Assembly (NCBI GenBank): GCA_024516155.1 | Contig: JAJJXM010000002.1 | Location: forward strand, 372,001 to 436,000 | Length of the DNA: 64,000 bases | Source of the DNA: Pyronema omphalodes | Taxonomy: Eukaryota > Ascomycota > Pezizomycetes > Pezizales > Pyronemataceae | Direction: 5' to 3' | Shown here: positions 1 through 12,883 of the stretch, piece after piece | How positions within the stretch are numbered: position 1 is the first letter of the stretch | Layout of the letters: each line of letters opens with the position of its first letter | The notes under the pieces: generated by a model | What the model saw: only the letters and a program-made list of their open reading frames with translations | The model's database searches: none | What the model was told of the DNA's origin: nothing | Position numbers and translations under genes: made by a program

Positions 1-2689
1 CGATGCCACTAAGCAGGCGGGAAAAAAGAACGTGTTGAACGTGTTAAATGTATTGAATGAATTATAATAATAAATCTGTGTAAAGCAGATTAACTTTAAT
101 TATTATGTAGCCCTAAGTTTTCCTGTCGTTTCTGTCGTCACGAAACAACACATTCTGTGTGCGAGCCGTTATTGATAAAATTTATTTTCAGCTTATTCAA
201 TGCCGCCGTTCGATGCAATCAGACTAGGTGCCTGACTATCATATGTTGTATGTATGCCTTATTTGCGGGGAGCATGGCGGGGAAGTAATATGACTATTGT
301 ATTGTTGAAGAGCTACCAATAATACTTCAAGAGTTTTCCTAGCCGGGGTTTCTAGGAGGGACCTTCTGCTCATTTGTATGGCGATGGTGAGGACGGTGAT
401 AATTTCGACTTTGAAAAGCACAAATAGAAACATCGTCATACAATATGCACGGATTATCTTAACTGCTTTGAAGGTAGTGGGATCCCCGGGATCTCAAGGT
501 AAATTTGGTTTCCGTTTCTTATTTTCCTTAGCTTCCGAGCTGATGGCCCATGGGCGTCAGATGAACTTCGGGAGCCTCTGGAAGTCCTTGGCAACCCCGT
601 GTTTAAGCTGTCAGCAAAAGGAGAGAGTGCAGCTCCGGGGCCGCTGAATGCACCAGTGCGGAGCGGCGGAGTGGCTTCTGCTTTTGCTGTAGCAAGGGAA
701 TGATGACGGAAAACATGTCATATTGCAGTGTGATTCCTTTTTCTTCACTGAGTCGAGGGTACATATCCAGTCGTCTGATAATAAGGGGTAGATATTGAGG
801 CTGAAGTTATATAATTCGTCAGGCAAAAAAAAAAAAAAAAAAAATAACTCCTGAAAGATCATCGACCCTGGATTGAATGCAGCTCCAGAACAGAAACATG
901 ATCTCAAGAATTCGCAGCACATCCTACTCGTTCCGGGGAATGTTAACTGAACACCGACCTATAACTTTCCGACCTTCCTTTACTCCGAGACTTCACTTCG
1001 AATTCCGGCGAAACATAAGCCCGTATCCAAGCTTGCCGATATGCAGGTATCCGTGGGATTCCAGTCTTCAGACTGACAAGTGCCGGAGACAAAAATTCTC
1101 CTTGCCCGACTCTCGCGAGACTCCTGGTGATGATCCCGCTGCTGTCCTGCTGCATCGTCGGGATTGGCTGCGCATCTGAGCCGATCATCATCCTTGACAG
1201 CTGCTTTCGTGCGGTCTCGCGCGTAGGAGAACCACTCGTTTGGATGTCGCCGTGTGGGGCAAAAAAAGAATTGTAGAAGCACTCAAGAATGAGGGATGGC
1301 AACACAAGACTGAGAGATGGTTAGACAGCAGACGAAGCGAGAAGTATTGGTGAGGCGGAAAGTATCTTAATCTCCTTCAACAATGAGCAACACATTGCGG
1401 AACAGAAGTTGACCGCCATCTACGTTCGTTTCTTTGAGGTGACTGCTCTTCTGTTCGAAGCTGTTCTATAGCTGATCGCTGGCATCACCACCAGTCCATC
1501 GCTGCTTCTCCCTCTGATCCTGAAAATTCTCCAACCTCCATCTCTAATCCTCCATCCCCTCCCACCGTCCAACATCTTTCTGCCCCCCTCCTTCCCTCCC
1601 CACCACTAATATCCTCCACACCGACCCAAATCCCTTCCTGCCAGCGGCTGAGAACCGCTGTGTGCTACGAACCAGCAGGCCATCGGTTAAAGCTGGCGTT
1701 GTACTGGCCTAAAGGAGAAAGCACCAGTTAATCTATCGTTAATCAATCCAGTCAATCTACGACGAATGAACAAGTGATTCTGCGCAGAGGACTCCATTTC
1801 TTCTCATCACCATCATTCCGACATCTTGCAAATACGACTCCTTCATCACGCCTCTCTCAACAAGCCTCAACTCGCCTCTCCGTCTAACCCCCGTGTCCCC
1901 CCTCCCAAAAAGCTCAACCCCATTTTGCAACCTATCGCCGGAACGAGTCTCCAACACTGTGGGTGCTACAGCAACAACCCAAAGGAACCTGGAAGCCTAG
2001 CTCCTTAGTTGATTGCTTAACTTAGCGGGTATTATTAGTGCCGCAGCCAAACCTCACCTCCCCACGCTCGCCCACGCTCACGAAGGGACGAAGACACGGA
2101 CACGCAGCAGCAGCAGTAGCAGACGATTCCCCAGCCAGTCGACGTCGAATCACACAGGAGAACTCGTCTCCTGGCCGACATTCGCTCGTTCAACTACCAC
2201 GCCGCTCTTTTGAATTTTACCCACCAACCTCCCCCAACCTGACTCGACAAAGTTGTGCCCGGTTCGCCTGAGTGTTGGTTTCGTTTTGATCGGCTGTCTG
2301 TTCTTGTTCTGTTGCACCAGCAAAGTGTCAACCGTGCGAGGAATAATTCACTGTCTGCTATACAGCAAGAGGAGTGCTTGCCCGTGTAAGGAAGTATGTT
2401 CGCCTTGTTATATCCTTCGTTTTTTATGTTGCGTTCACTTGCGTGTGCTTGCATATGAGCCATGGTTTTAACAATTGACAGGGACGGTCCCCCCATCTCA
2501 CCCACGGGCAAGGCGTGTTTGTAGTAATCGATTTTCCGCGAAAACCTCACTCCGTCTCATACTCCTACTCGAGCGCCGTTCGGACCGGTACAGCATTGGC
2601 AACAGTGAAGCTCAGCTACCTCCTCAGCACCGTGACGTGACGCCTAGAAAGCCACCAAACGTCGCCCCGCCATATGTACTGTTGCAATA
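1..2689. other. Upstream region and leader of the exchange-factor gene
   Basis: No gene could be supported here; open frames are short, overlap on both strands and have no recognisable motif. There is a 20-A run near 825-843. From about 1500 the sequence is CT-rich, as is common in long fungal leaders. A plausible 5' UTR intron runs from GTAAGG at 2386 to the CAG ending at 2481, with a TTTAAC branch-like motif just upstream. This suggests that transcription starts well before the ATG at 2690. Both points are inference. Confidence 0.4.
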
Positions 2690-5600
2690 ATGCCCACAGC
2701 AGATTCATCCCAACGTGCCCCCTCAAGAGCCCGCGATACGAGCACCCCCGACCCGTCCGCAGAAGATTCACCCAAACGAAGTGCGATATCTGCAAAGTCG
2801 GCTGCAATCACTGCAAAAAATAACTATGTTTCGCCATACAAGCAGCAGCCGACTCCCCGGAGTGTCTCATCGCCTGTCCGCGCGAATCCTTCAAATGCCA
2901 ATGCTCCAAACTTCAAGAATATCATGACGAGGTTTAACACAAAGTCAGATGAAAAGATCCCAATGCCAACAAATAGAATACCAGCTACTACTGGACCTAG
3001 CGCAAAGAGTAGGAACCCACAGATGTGGAAGGCAAATATTGTGGTAGAGAAGAGACCAGAAGCTGGGTCCAAAGCGCGCGCTTCCAGCGCAGCTCCTCCG
3101 ACTTCGCGATCAAAGACAACAACTTCTGTGAGACCAGCTTCATCACGGGATTCAAGAGACACTCTTTCGGGTGCTAGGTCAGCTGCTGGCTCTCGACAAG
3201 CGAGGTCACGTAGATTATCAACGTCATCCAACACCTCTGAAGTTGCAAACCACAGATTGTTACCACCCTTACAGACGTCATTTTCGAAGGAGGTTAAAGG
3301 ATACAGGAGAAGCCAATCGGCATTGGATCACCATTCACCATCAGCAGCATCTATGGCGGATAATGAAAGTGATACATCGGAACGCAAGTTACACCACAGA
3401 CGAAGTCGCTCGCTTATTGATCCACATGCATCGAATGGTGAAATTCAACTAGACGAAGATTTATTGAGAGGAATCGATAAGAATCCCGGCGCGGGTCGGT
3501 CAACTTCCAATGCTATTAGTTCGCCAAATACTTTACAACAGACTAAAAAGAAAACTATAGCTCCTCCTCCGACATCCGCACATGGTTCGAGAAGACCGCA
3601 ACAGCCCAGTAAAAGCCCTCAGCTATCAGCATACATATCCGCCCCTCCTCCGAAATCCTCTCCGCAACTCCGTTCGTCGAAAGGTCAGCGCCTGGCAGCC
3701 GCAAGTCCAACTACACCGAGCCGGAAGTCAGCTACACAGCGAGATGTCAAAGGAAAAGGAAAGGCTCTGGAAGATAATAAGAAGAAAGAGCCAAAAAGAA
3801 ATATTCCAGAGTTGGGGACGATTGATTTTGCCGCTAGGCGAGCAAGAATCCAAAATGCCTTTACACAGAGTCTTAAAGAAAATAACGAGCAAATGGCACA
3901 GAAAGCTGCGCCTAAGACATCACATAGTGATAATAGCAACGAACGTAATGCGCCACCGAGAAAAGGTATGGCCGAAGGGGCTATTAAAGAGGAGTCGGAG
4001 GATGAACGTATGGATGAGCACGCAGACTTACATGCAGACCTGCACGAAGACTTGCATAGACATGATCACGAAGGCGACCATAGCGAGATAGCACGGGAAG
4101 ATGATGCGCACGTCCACGAGGAAGAAGGCAAATCGGCAATTGAGGCGGAAGCGCGGTTTGATCGACTTGCTGAAGAGATCATGGGGAAGATTCCGGTACC
4201 TGTGACATTATCTGAACCGACATTACACTCTGAAAGTGATTCACATCAGGAGGCCGACACTGACAGAGATCCCGAACCCGCGCATCACGAGGAGGATCAG
4301 GAAGAGTTCCTACCACGCCAGGAGGATGTGTACATAGAACCTGCATTGCACCAGCAAACGGACAGGCGCGTCAGCACCATATCATCACCGACAGACCGGC
4401 GCGCCAGCAAAGCTATCATAGCGGACCGGCGCGCCAGCAGGATCATAACAACAGATTGGCGAGCCAGCAAAATTGCGACGAAGGAATTCGAGGAAGTTAG
4501 GGAGTTATTATCTACAGTGGCAGACGACTCAACAGCGTGGGAATCTACCTACTCTACAGGTGAATCTGAGGAGGCATCGGGGCCAGAGAGCTCATCGGAG
4601 CCCTTTCAGAACGCAACGGAGCATCAGTTTGAGGACGTTGGCCCTCAGCACCACGAATCTGACGGCGACGCCGCTTCCGTCATCTCTGAGACTACCGAAG
4701 CAACTGAAGCAACCCAAGTAACCGAAGAGACAATTACCGAAGCTTCCCCTCCTCGTGCAACGAAGAGATTCAGTCAGTTTTTCATGCCAGATCAGTACCC
4801 TTACACGGCGAACAAAGTTGGTCGAAACCGACTTTCTTCGGATGCTAGCACCAGAAATGCACCTGTTGCACTGGTTATTACTCCAGAGTCACCGCGAGAA
4901 CCGAATCTGATGCATCAGGTTTCGAATATGTTACGGACTAACTCTGGGGAATGGAGCACGGATTCGGAATTTGGGGGAGAGAGTTCATTACCACAACAGC
5001 CGCCAGGGTTCAAAAACAACAAATATGGTAAACGATATTCAGTTATGCCCGATGCCCAGTACACCTCATCACCCGCGGAATATGAACAGCCATCGCTTTC
5101 ACCAGTGGTCGGTACCGCCACTTCGGATGATCGCCGAACGATCGCATCTGTATTTTCACAGTATGACGATCATGGTGAGGACATCGTACGTAGCTACGCC
5201 AAAGTCGAGAGTACACCGAGCCCGGTGTTTCGCCGCGATTTTGAAAGGGCAAACGACGCTGAGGACGATTATGCCCTTAGTCGTTCATACCCAACTTTGG
5301 TAGAGGATGATACCCGGAGTTTTACTTCGTGTTCGGAAATGGTAGAGTCGGTGGCGCCGAGCAGTGCCTGTGGTCATTCAATGGCCGAGGAGACTGAGGA
5401 TGGTTGGACCACAACCTCAGCCCTCAGCTCCGACGAAGATGTTCGTCGTCGTACTCAACACACACTGGAGTCACCTACGACCCCTCGACAACCCGCGGGT
5501 TCTGATTCGCCCCGTGCACCAACACCTCCTCCGAAGGATGACAAACCCCCGCAAGTCCCAGCTAAAGACACCAAACTGCATCGCACAATCTCCCCCAGCA

Positions 5601-8600
5601 CTTCCTTTTATACCTTGCCCGTCACGAAATCCAGCTTTGAATTAGGACCTGGTGGTTCGCCCTCACTCCCAGAGATAGAAACCGACTCAGAGCCTCTCGG
5701 TCTCGCAATTCAAGCGCTCCCGTCACACTTTGACTTTAGGCCCTCCAGCGACAGAACATCATCCTACAACTCAGAGTACTATTACAACGGCAAACCCAGC
5801 ATGGATGACCCAGGCAGAAGTAGCATTGACAGCAGACGCAGTATGGATCAACGTCCCAGCATGGATCAGTATTCCCTCAACCGACCCAGTCTGGAGAGAC
5901 CCAGTCTTGAGCAGCACGACTATTCTGGACCTTCTAGTATAAGTGATTCCAGACGAAGTTCGATGTTTGCTAGTAATGGACACCGATACTCCGAAACAAC
6001 AATGCCCTCGCTTAATGCTTCCACCATGGAAAGAGGATCGTCCTCGATTCACTCTGTTGACAAGGATACTCCAGAGAAGAAGATGCTCAGAAAGCGATGG
6101 CACTTGCTTCATGAGATTGTCGACACAGAAAGCGTCTTCTTCCGGGATATGACGGTTGCGGAAGAAATCTACAAGGGATCGGCTAATGCTTGTTACTCGC
6201 TAACAGCCGAAGACATCAAGGTTCTATTTGCGAACACGGATGCAATTGTACAGTTCTCCAAGGGTTTCCTCGAAGTGCTTAGGCTTGCAACCAAACCGAT
6301 TTTCGAGCAGAAACGTGGAAGCGGCCTCACAAGCAGCGCGGCAAGCATGGTTGACTCAATTGGCAGCGATCATGTTGAGTTATCGGATGAGGACAAAGAC
6401 AGATTGACCTACGTTGGAGAAGCTTTTGCGGAGATGATGTACCGGATGGAGCGAGTTTACGGTGATTACTGCAAGAATCACGAGACTGCAGTTGCGCGGT
6501 TAAAGACTTTGGCTCAGAACCCTGGTGTTTCGATTTGGCTGGCGGAATGCAAGGCATGCGCCGATGACCTTACAAACGCATGGAACCTGGATGCTCTGCT
6601 TATTAAACCGGTTCAACGTGTTTTGAAATACCCGTTGCTTTTGGATTCACTTCTCAAATGCACCCCCGCTGATCACCCTGATCGCCTTTCGTTGGAATCT
6701 GCCCATAAGGAAATGGGATTCGTCGCCGCACGCATCAACGAGATGAAGAAGCGTAAAGACATGGTCGAAATGATCGTCGGTCGTAAGAAGAACGAAGCAG
6801 TCATTCGACATGGAATTACGAAGGTCTTCACCAGGAGGGCGCAAAAGATCAAGGAGTCGGTGGGAATGGCCGAGGAAGTCGTTGACGAAACGTTTAACAA
6901 ACTTTTCGAAAGCTACAACATGCATTGCGCGCAGGTCGAGGTTGTTGCTAGGGATATCGAGATTTATGTGAGCGGTATCCAGCAGCATGTGGAGAAATTC
7001 ATTGCCTTCACATCTGCTTTCAGATTGTACGGTTCTGCCGTCCCGACGCATCATGCAAACGTTGAGGAAAAGTGGAAGAGATTTGACACGGCCATGAAGG
7101 AGATCTCAGGAACTTACCTGCATGATCACGTAAGTTTTCTTTTCAGGATCTAAAGATGCAGCGACTGACTTTAAGACAGAAACTACGCGTGAAGAAACAC
7201 GCAATTGAGCCGCTGGAGGCGCTTCTCAAACTGCATGAGAGCCCGCAGATGATAATGTCAAAGCGGACTAACAAGGCGACTGATTATGCGCGATACAAGG
7301 CGATCAAGGACCGTGGCGACACTCCCGACAAGAAGACGACAGACCTTGCGGAAGCTTACGTTGCACTGAACGAGACGTTGATTGAGGAACTTCCGCGGTT
7401 GTTCATTCTTACCAAGAAATTGGTTGAGGCCGTGTTGGCAAACTTTATCGATCTACAGGCGCAGTGGATGAATGACTGGGCATCCAAGATTAAGATGACT
7501 TTCATGGAGCTTCAGTTACCTCTAAGCACCGATGAGCTTGTCAAGGAGTTTGCCCGCGACTTTAGCTTGAACGAGTCGATGGTTAATAAGCTTTCCATCG
7601 TCAACGGTTTGCCGTCCTCATACCATGCTTCTATTCTTCTGCTAACTCAAAGTAGGTTCGCTGTTGAACGCTATGCAATTGCCCCCGATCAATACAGCCA
7701 GCAGTACTTCACTGCTTCTCTCCCCCGGCGTTTCTGGCTCGACTTTAACTCTTGAAGCCTTCGGAACGGGTGATCGACGTCCTAAAACCGCGGATGACAC
7801 CAATCTCCGCGAGCGGGCTATGTCGCTAAACTCTCAGTCTCCGACCGTTGCAAGCTTCGGAAACATTAACGAGCAAGTAACCGGTGAGCGTCGCCACAGT
7901 GGAGGAGCCTGGTCTCCGCTCTCTCCACCAGGAGTTGGCTCAGCTTCCTCCTCCAATCTCGCATTGCCACCTCTTCTTGGTCCTAACCAGCGAACCCGCG
8001 CCGTCTCAGCAGCTCAAGCGACTCGAAAACCTCCCGCATCCCAGCTTGGCCCTCCACCTAAACGCTCCTACTCGAACCAAACCCCAGAAGGCCAATTCTT
8101 TCACTCCGGTGAACGTCCTTCTCGTGGTGGATACAAAGCCTCTGCCCCTGCACCTTTAACTCTCCATCCCCACCGATCGGATTCCTCTGATGCTCCTCCG
8201 AGTGCTGCGTTCAGCTCTGCTATGCCTATGGATGATGACCGTGATCGTGCTCATTCCAATCCGTCCTCAAGAGCTCCATCGGTTAGTCCTGGAAGAAGTC
8301 AGTCTATGAGAGCTCCAGTTGCCAGAACTATGAGTGATCATCACAATCACCATCAGCCGCCTCATACAGGAAGACCCCCGCAAGTTGAAAAGGCTATTTT
8401 CGTTGCAGCTAGTCTTTACGAGTTCAAGCTTCCGTCTCCAAGAAGAGAGGCTGGATTTCCTTATCTGAACTATGTTCAGGGCGAGATCTTTGATGTAAGT
8501 TATATTCCTATCCGACATAAGAATGGACAGGGGAAGGAACGGGTGAAGTTATGATATGAATATGTGCTAATCAATACTATATATAGGTCATTGGAATCAA

Positions 8601-8694
8601 AGGTGAAATCTGGCTTGCTCGAAACCAGGATGATCCCCTCGGTGAAATCGGTTGGATTTGGTGCAAGCATTTCCAGAAAGTTACGGATCATTAG
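2690..8694 (+). CDS. RhoGEF (DH)-BAR protein with C-terminal SH3-like domain, Gef1/Tuba-like
   Basis: Predicted guanine-nucleotide exchange factor for a Rho-type GTPase, probably Cdc42, acting at membranes in polarity or septation. Exons are 2690-7129, 7180-7651, 7698-8494 and 8587-8694, giving 1938 aa; all three introns keep phase (50, 46 and 92 bp). Residues 1 to about 1120 are Ser/Pro-rich, charged and probably disordered, with repeated ADRRASK-type units near 560-590 and SMDQRPS-type units near 1050. A DH domain follows at about 1130-1365 (KRWHLLHEIVDTE, LLIKPVQRVLKYPLLL). A helical BAR-like domain lies at about 1370-1640. A Ser/Pro-rich linker then leads to a terminal SH3-like module (PYLNYVQGEIFDV, GWIWCKHF). 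DH followed by BAR without a PH domain is the architecture of Gef1 and DNMBP/Tuba. The start is the first in-frame ATG after CT-rich leader. The GTPase target is inferred from family, not seen. Confidence 0.85.
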
Positions 8695-10817
8695 GTGTAG
8701 CTTGCTTTCCTGCGAGCCCGACGATCTACTAGCTTTGATTCAAGCAACTGGCCAGCCGGGAGAGACGAGATCCGGATTTTTTTTTTTTTTTCAAATATTC
8801 CCTCGCACGGGATATGATAATAGAGCGAGACGAAGAAAGCGAGAGAAGCATTGTCATATATCATAGCGATAGGGTTGTTTTTTTTTTGTTACTTTTACTT
8901 TACTTACTTTTGTCACTGTGGTTTTTTTACTTTTTCTTTTTTCTTCGTATTTCAACTGTGGTTTCGGGTGTTATTTTTTTTTATTTTTTATTTTTTTTGA
9001 GATACCTTTATTCCACATTTTTTTCTTTTTCGGATTTGGCAATATACTTATTTGAAGATGAAGTTTTTGTTGGTTATTTTTTTGTTATTCTTTTTTTTTT
9101 GTTTTTGTTTTTTTTATAATTTAAGAGAGGCGAGAGAGCGAGAGAGATGGTTGTAAAGTGATTGGTAATATGTCTCATTTTTTCTTGTTCCTTGTTTCTT
9201 TTTTTTAGGGAGTTTATAAGAGGAGGGAAGTTGTTATTTTTATTGTTTTTCTCTTTTTTTTTTTTTTTTTAGGCGTCGGGGATGAGGATTATAAGTTAAG
9301 GGAAGCGGTTACAAAGTTATTTGAAATACTGATACCAATACCGCTACTTTAAAAACTTGACTTTTTTTTTTTCTTTACTTGACTGCTTGTGTGTATGTTT
9401 AACACTAACCTGTCGGTATTGCCTAACCGTACCATTCCACAAACCACTTAAATACGGGACGACAGACGTCGCCACTATGTCATTTGATAGTGCACTCCCG
9501 GAACATCGCCCGGCTATAGAAAATTTGTGCGTTAGGAAGAAAATGATATTTCCCACAGTAAAAGCCTGTACATAACAACCGCAATCGTTTCCTCTATAGC
9601 CTACATCGTAGGTATATATATCGAAGATACCAGCTGACCTTTACAACCTGATACTTGATGCATACCATCATTCCGTCTTTAACAATAGATTACACTGTAC
9701 AGGCATGTAATAGGTAATCTCTTCGGTAAATTTACCCCATACCCGAGTAGATGTGTTACATATGCACAATTATGTGGATTTCTTTTCCTTTCTTTTTTTT
9801 TTTGTTCTTTTTTTTTCTCTAGAATAACTGTCTACCTTAGGCTATATCCTTCGTATTTATATTAAATACACATACAGACGGATACCTCATCAAATGAAGC
9901 TTCTATGTATGTCTCTACCCGAAAGTTGGAATATTCTAACCCCCCGAATTCACAAAATGTACCGACGAGAAGCAAAACCAGCACGAACAAGAAAGCAGGA
10001 AACAGGTCCAAGATATGATGTATTCTCTGGGGCAAATCCCAGCAAGACTCCAAGGTAAAAGCCAGAGCCTCAGAATGTATTAAAACTGCAGCATACGTCA
10101 TAATTTCAAGGTTGGGATTGTTTATGAACCAATCAATCAATCAATCAATCAAACCCTCCATGTTCGTGAAGATATCACTCGAGTGAGTGACATCAGGTGT
10201 ATCCGTTTTTCTGCGCTTGATTCTTCACTTTTCTATGTCTCAGCCTAGTTACTCCGAGCTCCCCCAGAACAATACACTGGTGCCGGATTGTTTTGTTATG
10301 TTGTGTATTTTAAACGATATATGGTTCGTATTATGCACCTGCTGTTCCGTTGATTGTTCCTTCCTTCAACCCTTGAGATATTCTATGTGCCTACTTTTGT
10401 TGTCGAGTTTGTTTTCACATTTAATGGAAGTATTGTACACCTTTTTGTGACTGAATTGCTGAGGTTTCGAGGGCTTTTATTTTTTGGAAAATCTTGGACA
10501 TTTGTATCCAAGTTGTAGTAGATTGTCTAATATCCAGCTCTGTTGCTCTATCAGAGCTCGGCACTGTCCGTCCGATCCGTCCGGTCCGTCTGGTCCTAGC
10601 TGTGGACTGGACTGGTCCGTCATTTGCGGTGCCGTCCTATATTAGGACCGGGATTGGCATGACCACGACACAATGGTCAGGTATGGCGAACAAAACAGTG
10701 CTGTAACAGGTGACTGTTTCATCCTCAGCGATCGGTACAGTATTTGTCCCTGGTGCGGGCCACAATAATTTCTGCCACTTAAGAACCCATTAAGCAAGGA
10801 TAAAAATGTATAATTCA
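8695..10817. other. Intergenic, T-rich low-complexity tract
   Basis: About 2.1 kb follow the exchange-factor gene without a supported gene. Many T runs lie between 8778 and 9270, consistent with a 3' UTR and terminator zone. An AATC tetranucleotide repeat of about 5.5 units occupies 10131-10152. A GC-rich stretch with repeated GTCCG motifs lies at about 10556-10640, some 180 bp outside the left end of the inverted duplication. Confidence 0.5.
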
Positions 10818-11144
10818 TTTGTTCCTTTGACTATTTCTCTTATTTACAGTTCTACAGCCGCCTTAATAATGTGTGAGTAACCCTCAGATTGAACCCCAGT
10901 GATTGGAGTACGGTGCGAATATAGCATCAGACATGAGGAACGGGTATATACATGGATGGCACCAAGAGAGCATATCGGCTAACTACTTGTGGCAACCAGA
11001 GATAGTTAAGCGAACGCCGAGCATCCCGGACACTAGCTCAAGCCTTACAGTCAGAGTCGACGTCATCCACTTCACTTCAACCTCCAACTCCATTTCGATC
11101 AACGCGACCTACGAATTGCCAGAAGAACCATCGAGAAGGGAAAG

Positions 11145-11877
11145 ATGGCCATACTTGAACTTGCAACGCTGAAACTCAAGGAGGGAATCACCCGAGAAGA
11201 GGCGAACAAACGGAGCCAGGAGATTATCCAGTCAACGTTGTTGAACCTGAACGGGGTCTTGGATATCAGGTCGGGATTCAAGGTGGAGGATCCAAGTGTT
11301 ATGCATTGGTTGATTGGTTTGTCTTCCCTTCTGTAACAGCTAAACTTTGGATGGGTCAATTGTTGGACTGAGCCGGACGTCCTTGTACTTGATCATTGTC
11401 TGGAACGACTGAAGCTTGGTCGGTTGTCTTTCGCTCGACTTTGCAGCACGCTAACTCCCACTCACAGAATGGGACTCCATTGAAGCCCACGAATCATTCC
11501 AGTCCATGACAATCTTCGAATCCTTCATGTCGTCTCTTACCTACTTCTCCGAGCCCTCATATATCCATGCCTCTGTCCAAGTCCCCTCCACATCCTGCGT
11601 CGAATGGGTTGCCGTCCACCTCAAGCCTGAGACTGAAAAGAATGAGTGGGTCAAAGGACTAGATGCTTTGAAGGAGGCACTCGGAGAGAGGCAAATTAGT
11701 GCGGGTTGGGTGTCCGAAAATGAAAGGGCTTTTGTGGTGCTGATTGGATGGGAGAGCAAGGAGGAGCATTTGGAGTGGAAGGCAGGGCTGACTGAGCAGG
11801 AGGTAACTCGAGCGATGGCAATGTTTAGGAGTGGGGGTGTGAGTAAGGTAGAGTTGTGTCATGTGCAGGTTGAGTAG
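11145..11877 (+). CDS. ABM/NIPSNAP-like dimeric alpha-beta barrel protein, copy A
   Basis: Two exons, 11145-11316 and 11468-11877, joined across a phase-1 intron of 151 bp (donor GTTTGT, acceptor CTCACAG), give 193 aa. The junction reads HWLI-EWDSIEAHESF, a typical strand and helix of a ferredoxin-like antibiotic-biosynthesis-monooxygenase fold. Two such halves are visible, residues about 1-75 and 90-190 (VEWVAVHLK, FVVLIGWESKEEH). The family includes small monooxygenases and stress proteins of many substrates, so no reaction can be named. No signal peptide is seen. The copy at 31813-32545 is nearly identical, with 4 of 123 residues differing in the second exon region compared. The start is the first ATG giving a complete first beta strand (MAILELATLKL). 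Confidence 0.75.
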
Positions 11878-12883
11878 AGGCTCTGTTGAAAGCACTGAAA
11901 GGTGTTCTGGCAGATGAGCAGTTATATGAGTTTCGTCATACATAGGGTCGGTAAGCTACAAAATGCGTTAAGGAAAGTAATAAAACAGTACATGCAATAG
12001 CCCCTGCATGTCCTGCAAAATATCTCTGTGATAGCGATTCAAGCGGAAAAATGATGTGCTAACTTATTCATGAATGTCTTTGCTTGAAGCATTCGATGCA
12101 TGTATGCTGTGTTCTCATCTTGCACTGGGATATTCTGTGGCAAACCGTGAATGCCAGAGCCCGGATTCAGTCACGTGTTCATCGTAAAGTTACCTCTGGA
12201 CCGAAATGTCGAGAATATATGAAGCCCACGTAAGCAGTGGAGTGCTTATTTATGTAACCAATGTTAGTAAGGATCAGGCTTGGTGTCAGATCGGCACGGT
12301 CCGTCTAGGCTCACACATGGTCACTCGCATGCGACCATCTATTGCAACGGCATCTTGGCTTGCCCCCGCTCTGATACACCATACAAAGCCGAACCGAGTA
12401 GTTTACAGGTGCTGCAATGCTTTCGCTGTGTGGACGAAGCGGGATCGGCTAAACGATGACATGCGGCAATGAGCCACTGTGTTGGCAGCGGCTCGGAGTT
12501 CTGATTGCATCTTCCATCTTGTCTACTAATTGCCCTCGTCTCTGCACCCTCAGCATCCCACAGCGAACCTCGAAAACGATTTCTCCACAACCGATCTACA
12601 AAACTTTTCTCCTCAATTCCTCTTTTTGGATACTTTGCACTTCAAATAAGTCTTGTGAATAGACTTTTAAATCTTTTGATTTGTCAATTTACCTACCATT
12701 TCGGCCTCTGCACACCGTCGACGCCGTATTTCCGCCTTCGAAATTCTACAGCGACCTTTCGACACTGAGGTTTCTATACCCAACCCGTAATACACAGTTT
12801 ACCTACTCGACAAATCCTGTTCATCAGCTGCAACACATATCGTCAGCTAGTCATCAACGTCCGAAACCAATTCGGCTTTACCA
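11878..12883. other. Intergenic, upstream of Hel2-like gene A
   Basis: No gene is supported. The last 400 bp (about 12480-12883) are CT-rich and conserved in the opposite arm, so they probably form the promoter and leader of the Hel2-like gene. Confidence 0.4.

Noticed and set aside
943..1305. 120-codon minus-strand ORF
   Set aside because: No domain, no splice context, and it overlaps other frames of similar length.
10556..10640. Fourth copy of the dispersed repeat near the outer edge of the left arm
   Set aside because: Only short GTCCG motifs are shared; no extended alignment could be made by eye.
10903..11172. 89-codon ORF just upstream of and overlapping the ABM gene start, present in both arms
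   Set aside because: It is in another frame and overlaps the first exon. Conservation follows from the duplication alone, so a leader region is more likely.
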